64,000 bases of DNA from Paratinospora sagittata. Its lineage: Eukaryota > Streptophyta > Magnoliopsida > Ranunculales > Menispermaceae. The position numbers and the translations under genes are program-made. The stretch is from positions 8,963,001 through 9,027,000 of the forward strand of contig CM069597.1 of NCBI GenBank assembly GCA_035771175.1. The letters run 5' to 3'. Of this stretch, positions 58,358-64,000 are shown piece by piece. The notes under the pieces were generated by a model. That model did not search any database, had not been told where the DNA came from, and worked only from the letters and a program-made list of their open reading frames with translations. Position 1 is the first letter of the stretch. Each line of letters starts with the position of its first letter.

Positions 58358-59735
58358 TATTGAACCAATTATCCTCATGTCCCTTACAAGAATATGTCCC
58401 TTATATTAACGATATTTTGATGATTACAAACCACATTCTGTTTATGACGATATTGTATGCATAACACATCTAATCCTTCAGGAAAGCTTCAAAGAATCAA
58501 TGATGCATGGTAAACGTGTCGTCAAGATCCATCTGAAGACCATGATCACTTGAAGAATATATATCGTTATATGATTAGAGTATGTTTAGGTTGTAGAACA
58601 TCTCTTATCATATGATTCAACAATATGCATGATTACATGTTTTAGTTGAGTTGATTTTCGATCATTTACATTGAATTTTCTACGTTTGATTTGATCCAAA
58701 AATACCAAGACTTTAATTGCATTTATCGAGTTTTAAATGGAAAATTAAAACTATTTTTAAGTGTCCATCAGGACGCTAATACTTCTTTCAGAACGCTAAT
58801 GTCATAGCAGTGCCCTACTGGACTTGGTAAGTCAGGACGCTGATAATACATTAGAGCGTTGATAGAGTTCATGGTTGAATAAGTATTTATCTGTTAGAAC
58901 GCTTACTTCATTAGTAGCACCCTCATTAAGTCAACCAGTTAACTTGTTAGGACGTTAATTCGAGTTCTTAATGATTTAAATCTTTAAGGACGCTGACAAT
59001 TATAAGTTGGAAAAAGTTCAGGATGCTACTTGAACAGAAGCGCCCTCACTTAAGAACCAACTTAGTAACTCTCAGGACGCTAATCGTTCTTAAGCGTACT
59101 TATCGTTTTTACAAGTTAAAAGATTGGGACGCTCATCACCTAGCAGGGCCCTTATGTTTTTCAGTTGTTTTAAAACTTCAGGACGCTTACGTCGTTAGTA
59201 TCGCCCTTATAGTTCTCATGTTTTAAATATCAAGACGCTTACACTTTTGTATCGCCCTCGTGACTTTAAGTATGCTAAAACAAAGTAGGACGCTAATTGT
59301 TGTTTAGCACCCTCATGATTCTAAGTAAAGAGAATCATATCTCATATTTTACTTTGATATTGGTGATTGGTTTGTCACTGGGTTAGAGCAAGTGTTGCTC
59401 AAAGTTGTAACGGTCATTCTCACACCCAAAAGTTGAGAAAAGGTTCTTCTCACACCCGTAAGTTGAGGAAGCATAATGGTTCTTCTCACACTCGTAAGTT
59501 GAGAAAGTGTACCAGTTTGGTCTTCACCCGTAATATGATCCTTAGTGGAGTTTGGACAAATCCTAACTGAGAAGGTTAGGTAATGGATGTAAGAGAGGCT
59601 AAACCACTCTAAATCTTGTGTCTTACTGTTATCGTACTTGTTTAATCTGCTTTCAATATTTCATACATTTAAAAGAAAGGTTAAAATCTGCTAAGTGTCC
59701 AATTCACCCTTCACTCGGACACATCTGGGCCAACA
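58358..59735 (+). mobile_element. S3 copia-type solo LTR (GGTTA duplication)
   Basis: It starts TATTGAACCAATT (the first G of the usual TGTTG is lost) and ends CTGGGCCAACA. Length is 1378 bp and the target duplication GGTTA (58353-58357, 59736-59740) is exact. The upstream half has an array of AGGACGCTAAT and (T)TAGCGCCCT words (58770-59320); the downstream part has hairpins at 59417-59505. It interrupts an S1 hairpin array. Confidence 0.85.
59417..59505 (+). other. S3 hairpin array
   Basis: Three hairpins share the stem TTCTCA/TGAGAA (59417-59439; 59447-59470 with one bulged G; 59483-59505). The loops are CACCCAAAAGT-, CACCCGTAAGT- and CACTCGTAAGT-like. Loop sequence is close to those of S1, while the stem is unrelated. 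Confidence 0.6.
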
Positions 59736-60008
59736 GGTTAGTGTAAACGGCTTCTAGTCACACTCGTAAGTTGACTAGCCAATAATGTATTGAGAAATCC
59801 TGATCGTGGTGATTGGGTAGTGGACGTAGGTTCTAGGGAAATCGAACTACTCTAAATCTCTGTGTCAAATTATCTTTCCAGCATTTGTTTGTTTTTTATT
59901 GTTACCTACTACGCAATTTATCTGTTAAATTATATAATCTAAAAGGTAACGCGAAAATCCGCAAAGTGCAATTTACCTCCCCTCTTGGACTATAATACTG
60001 GGCTAACA

Positions 60009-60590
60009 AATTGGACTTGGCGAATTTTCTCGTTACCTTTCGATTAATTAAATAAAATATAATATATATATATATATATATGCGCAGTTGGTAACAAGCC
60101 AAATAAATAAGTGCAGGAAAGATAAATAGACACAGTGATTTATAGTAATTCGACTTCCCTTGAGCCTACGTCCACTACCCAACCGCACACACTTTCAGGC
60201 TTTCTCAATCCACTATTGGCTATAGAAGTCGTTTACACTAACCAACACAAGGGCTTGATTAGAAAGTCATACACACTAACCTACACAAAAGCTTAGCTAA
60301 AAAGCCACACATTTACCAACATAAGGGCTTGGTTAGAAAATCACACACTAACCAACACAAGGGCTTGGTTAGAAAGCCACACACTAGCCTACACAAGGGC
60401 TTGGCTAAAAAGCCGCACTTGTAACCAACTTACGGGCGTGGTTACGAGTCATACAAGATATGGTATAAACCTCGGTTGACACACACGTTAACAATACATT
60501 AAGATTACAAATGATAGAGAGACGTGTTCTAAAATATTTTCAACAATATTAGGCTTACAATCTTGAATGAGTAAACATTACTATTTCAAT
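60009..60590 (-). repeat. Inverted S1 LTR fragment
   Basis: On the minus strand this is the R/U5 part of S1, beginning near 60590 and stopping at 60009 just before the final CCCTCTTGGAC...CCAACA. It has at least five hairpin units (60238-60445), for example CTAACC/GGTTAG at 60348-60372 and GTAACC/GGTTAC at 60421-60445. It meets the S1 LTR end at 60008 tail to tail. Confidence 0.75.
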
Positions 60591-61203
60591 CACAATGATT
60601 TAAATAATGTGGTGTGTTGAAATAGTCATCTTTTCTTGAATTCACATAGACTACAAACATGTCATAATCTGAAGGTAAACCATCAAAGATCGCTTGTACA
60701 TGATCAGACGATGATAACTGATGACCAATAGAGGCTAATCGATCAACAAGTTTCTTGATTCTAAGCAAATAATCATTGACGGAAAGATCGCATTTCTTGG
60801 TAGATTGAAGTTGAGCCTTGAACTGAGAAACTTTGGCACGAGTTTGTGATGCAAAGTAAAGATCCAATGTATTCCGGATCTGTGTCGCAGTATCACAACC
60901 AACCATCCTTGTGAGGAAACTCTCAGACCTTGAAGATAATAACCAAAAAACTAGTAGCTAGTCTTGTTGCTCCCAATCAACATATTCAGGATTAAAATGA
61001 CCTTGTTGTTTATCAAGATTGCGCAAAAATCTGGGAGGAATATGTGCATAAGAACCTGAGATAAATCGCTGTAGCTTGTAGCCTTTGATGGCAGCAATTA
61101 GTTGTTGACGCCAGAGAAGAAAGTTATTGTTATCATGTTTAGCATAAAGCGAATGAGAAAATGAAATGGGAGTTATCTTTGTAGGTAACAAAAATCCTTC
61201 CAT
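60586..61203 (-). pseudogene. Short-LTR copia gag fragment
   Basis: Start at 61203 (Met-Glu-Gly-Phe) after the PBS. The first frame (81 codons) has HDNNNFLLWRQQLIAAIKGYKL, the conserved copia gag N-terminus. After a TAG at about 60958 the frame stays open and resumes as 60906-60586 (106 codons) with TRAKVSQFKAQLQSTKK, SVNDYLLRIKKLVDRL and IFDGLPSDYDMFV, the core of the copia gag domain. The gene ends at the junction with the S1 fragment near 60590, so the C-terminal zinc knuckle and all of pol are missing. Confidence 0.85.
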
Positions 61204-61225
61204 GGAGGAAGAGGAATTCTCCGTT

Positions 61226-61237
61226 GTTTTGATACCA
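61226..61237 (-). other. Primer-binding site, short-LTR copia
   Basis: The minus strand reads TGGTATCAAAAC directly after the LTR end CTGACA. Confidence 0.8.
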
Positions 61238-61676
61238 TGTCAGAGATAAAACGTAATCAAGAATTTGGTTCTTCCATTATATAATCTGTAAATTATACAG
61301 AGAAGAGAAGCCTATATATAGGTGACAAACAAAGCTTGTATAGGAAGAAAACTAAAACGGTGATATACCAGAACTGACCCTGATTAACTAACATAACTAC
61401 ATAATTACTGAATTGTCTCAACAACACAAACTTGTAGAATTTCGGTCAGAAGAGAGAAGTCGTGCCTCAATTTGAATTAATGATCAATTAGAGATATATA
61501 ACACCTTTTGCCCTTACCTCACTGGAAGTGTTTTTGGCAGTTAAATAGCAGACTGTTTTTATCACTCCAAATCCATCAGCATACTAACTATTATTATCAA
61601 CCTGCGTTATTAGGCCTTTCAAATTTGCACTATCAATCAGATTAGATAAATGTTCATTGAATCTTGTGACGGAACA
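61238..61676 (-). repeat. 5' LTR of short-LTR copia
   Basis: About 440 bp, ending (minus strand) CTCTGACA at 61238 next to the PBS. The start is TGTTCCGTCAC (61676) or TGTTACATG (61683). A TATA stretch (CTATATATAGG) lies near 61311-61322. Size and position suit a short-LTR copia element. Confidence 0.75.
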
Positions 61677-62270
61677 TGTAACACCCGTACTGTTCACTTA
61701 GGCTAAATAATCAAATATGTCTCTAATTCCTTAGGAAACAATATGGCTCTTAGATTCTAGAAAATCCTACAATTAAGTGTTATAAACCTTAAAAAATCAA
61801 TTTTAAATGTGAAATACAATGCATAAAGGGAGATCATTAACTAAAGCAAAAATCTACGAAAAAACCCCAAAACCATGCAAGAAACGCACCCTCCCAAAAT
61901 AGGAATGCGTTCCAACTGCCGGAGCGCACTCCAACAGGACCGAGACGAGTCTATAAATAAGCGCAATTTTTTACATTTTGAACCTTTCTAACTTTTACCA
62001 AATTAGGAGAGAGTTCGGGTTTGGAGGTTGTTCAAAGGTATTCGAGGGTATGTTTCAAGGAGGGATTGAGGCTCCTAAGCATTCTAAGGTTTAAATCCTA
62101 ACTTTTTACTGTTAAATTTCTTTCAAAAATCAGATTTTTTTAAGTTAGGATTAGATTATTTGATATTTATGAGATTGTTAACGTTATGCCTTGATTTATA
62201 TGAGATTTGCCCACCGTGGTTCATTACTTTGGAGATTTGGTTGTTTTAGTTAAAGTAATGGTATTGGTTA
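61677..62270 (+). repeat. Probable chromovirus LTR, 5' part
   Basis: TGTAACACCCGTACTG at 61677 is a typical chromovirus LTR start, overlapping by a few bases the possible copia LTR end. AATGCGTTCC and GAGCGCACTCC palindrome-like words (61905-61935) precede a TATA box (TATAAATA, 61952-61959), followed by a pyrimidine-rich run. No 3' end is found. Confidence 0.5.
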
Positions 62271-63410
62271 GGATGTCGTTGATGATAACTCTATATTAAA
62301 TAGATGCAATACACAATTTGATCCAAGAACACCATTTTGAAGAAAAGCCAAGCTGAGAGAGCATCTAAAAAAGGAAATTTCACTCCATTCTATCATACGC
62401 CTTAGTTTCTTCTTACCAAATAATTTGGTAAAACATCATGGATGAGATGGTTGGCATTATGACCATATTACTATTCATACAAGTATACAACACTAGTTTT
62501 CAACATACAACAAACTGTATAATCTCCAATCACGCTAACAAGAGTAGGGATTTAAGCGGGTCATAGTCGGATGGTTAAATTTTACGTCCAACAACCGACC
62601 CATCCTGAAACACATCACTCATCAACCCCCAAGTTGGGTTGGTCGGGTGGTCAAGTTGGCACAAAACCAATTGAATTTTTAAGTAGTTAAACTTACAACT
62701 AGGCATACATAATTATTTAATTATTTATTATATGTTTTAAAATATGTGCACATATATTTATTTAATTATTGTGTATGTATAATTATATTTAAAAATATAA
62801 CTATTAAAATTAAATTAACATTTTTCTCAAAACAAAAACTCTTCTTCCAATCAAAGAAAGAGAATTAAAATTTTTATTAGTGCTTTCTCTATCTACATTT
62901 TGTCACTGACATGACTTGACAAAGAGATATCTTCTCTCATAGTAGGGACCTATAGAGAAGAAAAGATGATCGAAAAGGCGGAGAAAGAAGGCTTTTACGG
63001 GGTTGCGTCATTCTCTCCTTTTTTGTCCAAATCAATGTGGGACTAAATAAATTAAAAAAAGGGAGGAAACCACTTTCTATATTTTGTCTCCTTCATTCGT
63101 TTTTCTAATTTGAATAAATGTCACACATTAATACATAATCAACTAAGTGTCAACTCTCCTGTGAAGTTGCTGCTTATCATTTTGTATATACAACTATGAA
63201 AAAATACATAAATTCATAATAATATGCATACAAAAGTTTGAAGTTACAAAAGTTAACTAAAAACTACATTATATACTTTGTTATCATCAATAAATGTTTT
63301 TTTTCTTTATGATCAATATTTAATAACAAGAAACCAATTAATCAACTCAATGAAATGATTTATATATGATATGTTAAACATCTTTTGCTTTTGTAGTCAT
63401 TATAAGGATT

Positions 63411-63446
<36 letters not shown>

Positions 63447-64000
63447 ACCAATATCAACAAAGTGTGTTAGTCAAGCATTACTCATAATCATATATTGTCT
63501 AAAATGGCACCAAATTGGTTTTATATATAATAATTAGAGGATATAGCTTATCCAAAAAGAAAAATAAATAACATATGCAACCATAGATATTATGCTTTAT
63601 GCATAAAATATATACTAAATTGTCAATTTAGATCTTCAAGATATATTGTTTTAGCAAATAATTTATAGTAAAACTTACTTTTACCTAGAAATTTAATTTA
63701 ATTTCTAGGTTTTTTATCACACACAAATTTTTATTTAGATTACACACACACATATATATATATATAAAGGGGCTTTTGGGCAGTTGTCGGTGAAACCTTT
63801 TCGGCACCGTTTCTGCCCAAATGCCCCTCAACTCCCAAAAACTCAAGCGTAAAACACAACCAGCCTTTTTTTTTAAACCAATCTCAAATCAGTTACTTTC
63901 AAATCAATCTCTTATTTACACCAAAGAACACAACGTTCTAATCTAATTACCTAATGTATTCCATTTAAATCTCAAATAAAACTCTTCTTTCTCATCATTA
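62271..64000. other. AT-rich noncoding stretch
   Basis: No gene is supported. An AT dinucleotide run lies at 63415-63442. A G/C-richer part with GGGTTGGTCGGGTGG words lies at 62550-62680. A strong hairpin is listed separately at 63768-63828. Confidence 0.6.
63768..63828. other. Strong inverted repeat (hairpin)
   Basis: Arms AGGGGCTTTTGGGCAG (63768-63783) and CTGCCCAAATGCCCCT (63813-63828) pair at 15 of 16 positions. An inner stem CGGTG/CACCG (63788-63792, 63805-63809) extends it. It directly follows a (CA)n(TA)n run. It could be a small foldback element or an RNA stem-loop. Confidence 0.65.

Larger units (their letters stand above)
55751..60008 (+). repeat. S1 3' LTR with two nested LTRs
   Basis: It starts TGTTGACATAAGTGG and ends CTGGGCTAACA. 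It is collinear with the S1 solo LTR at 5863-10214: palindrome array 56370-56605, TATA box 56634-56640, and a hairpin array beginning about 57568 that is broken by LTR I (57656-58328) and S3 (58358-59735) and resumes at 59741. Without the insertions it is about 2.2 kb. It abuts an inverted S1 fragment at 60009 instead of ordinary flanking DNA. Confidence 0.8.

Overview
The window looks like nuclear plant DNA, most likely eudicot, from a gene-poor, repeat-rich region. It is AT-rich and I find no convincing host protein gene, rRNA or functional tRNA gene. Nearly everything recognisable is LTR retrotransposon sequence, nested and mostly decayed. Ty3/gypsy elements are of the Athila and Tekay/Del (chromodomain) types. 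Ty1/copia elements have long LTRs and resemble the SIRE/Maximus/Tork range, plus one short-LTR copia type. One tRNA-derived SINE is present. Lineage names rest on protein motifs, primer-binding sites (PBS) and LTR ends read by eye; no database search was run.

Layout. 1-5862: AT-rich DNA with a SINE split by an Athila/Tat-like solo LTR (1342-3430, target duplication GATAC), then the 3' part of a minus-strand retroelement accessory gene. 5863-10214: a long copia solo LTR (family S1) inserted in that gene and itself carrying a second solo LTR (S2, 6558-8530). 10215-14826: the rest of the accessory gene, an unrelated filler, and a partial second copy of the whole arrangement, the remains of a duplication of about 10 kb. 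14827-25157: a degenerate Athila element on the minus strand (LTR, PBS, gag, protease, RT, RNase H, part of integrase) interrupted by a chromovirus-type LTR (16705-18978). 25158-27917: the 3' part of a minus-strand copia element. 27918-39792: a gypsy LTR split by a very young Tekay element (28011-38237) whose two 2652-bp LTRs look identical. 39793-46085: the 5' part of a related minus-strand copia element containing two more solo LTRs (40012-41495; 42184-43245). 46150-55750: copia fragments, another copy of the accessory gene, a solo LTR (50097-51389) and long AT-rich spacers. 55751-60590: an S1 LTR with two nested LTRs, abutting an inverted S1 fragment. 60586-61676: the start of a short-LTR copia element. 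61677-64000: LTR-like and AT-rich noncoding DNA with one strong hairpin.

How the parts relate. The order of insertions can be read from target-site duplications (five exact: GATAC, GACAT, ACCCA, TATGT, GGTTA). The youngest event is the Tekay element. Its gag-pol is one continuous frame with four stop codons although its LTRs look identical, which suggests a copy moved by proteins supplied in trans. The least expected structural signal is in the noncoding part of the copia LTRs. Downstream of the TATA box, families S1, S2 and S3 each carry a row of small hairpins with loops of about 8-13 nt. Several loops contain CCCGTAA, while stem sequences differ between hairpins and between copies, including paired changes that keep the stem. 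Upstream of the TATA box S1 and S2 carry arrays of short GC-rich palindromes with CGCG cores, and S3 carries an array of a different short repeat. At least five distinct chromovirus-type LTRs share a GCTCACCC...TTTCAGG or close variant near their 3' ends.
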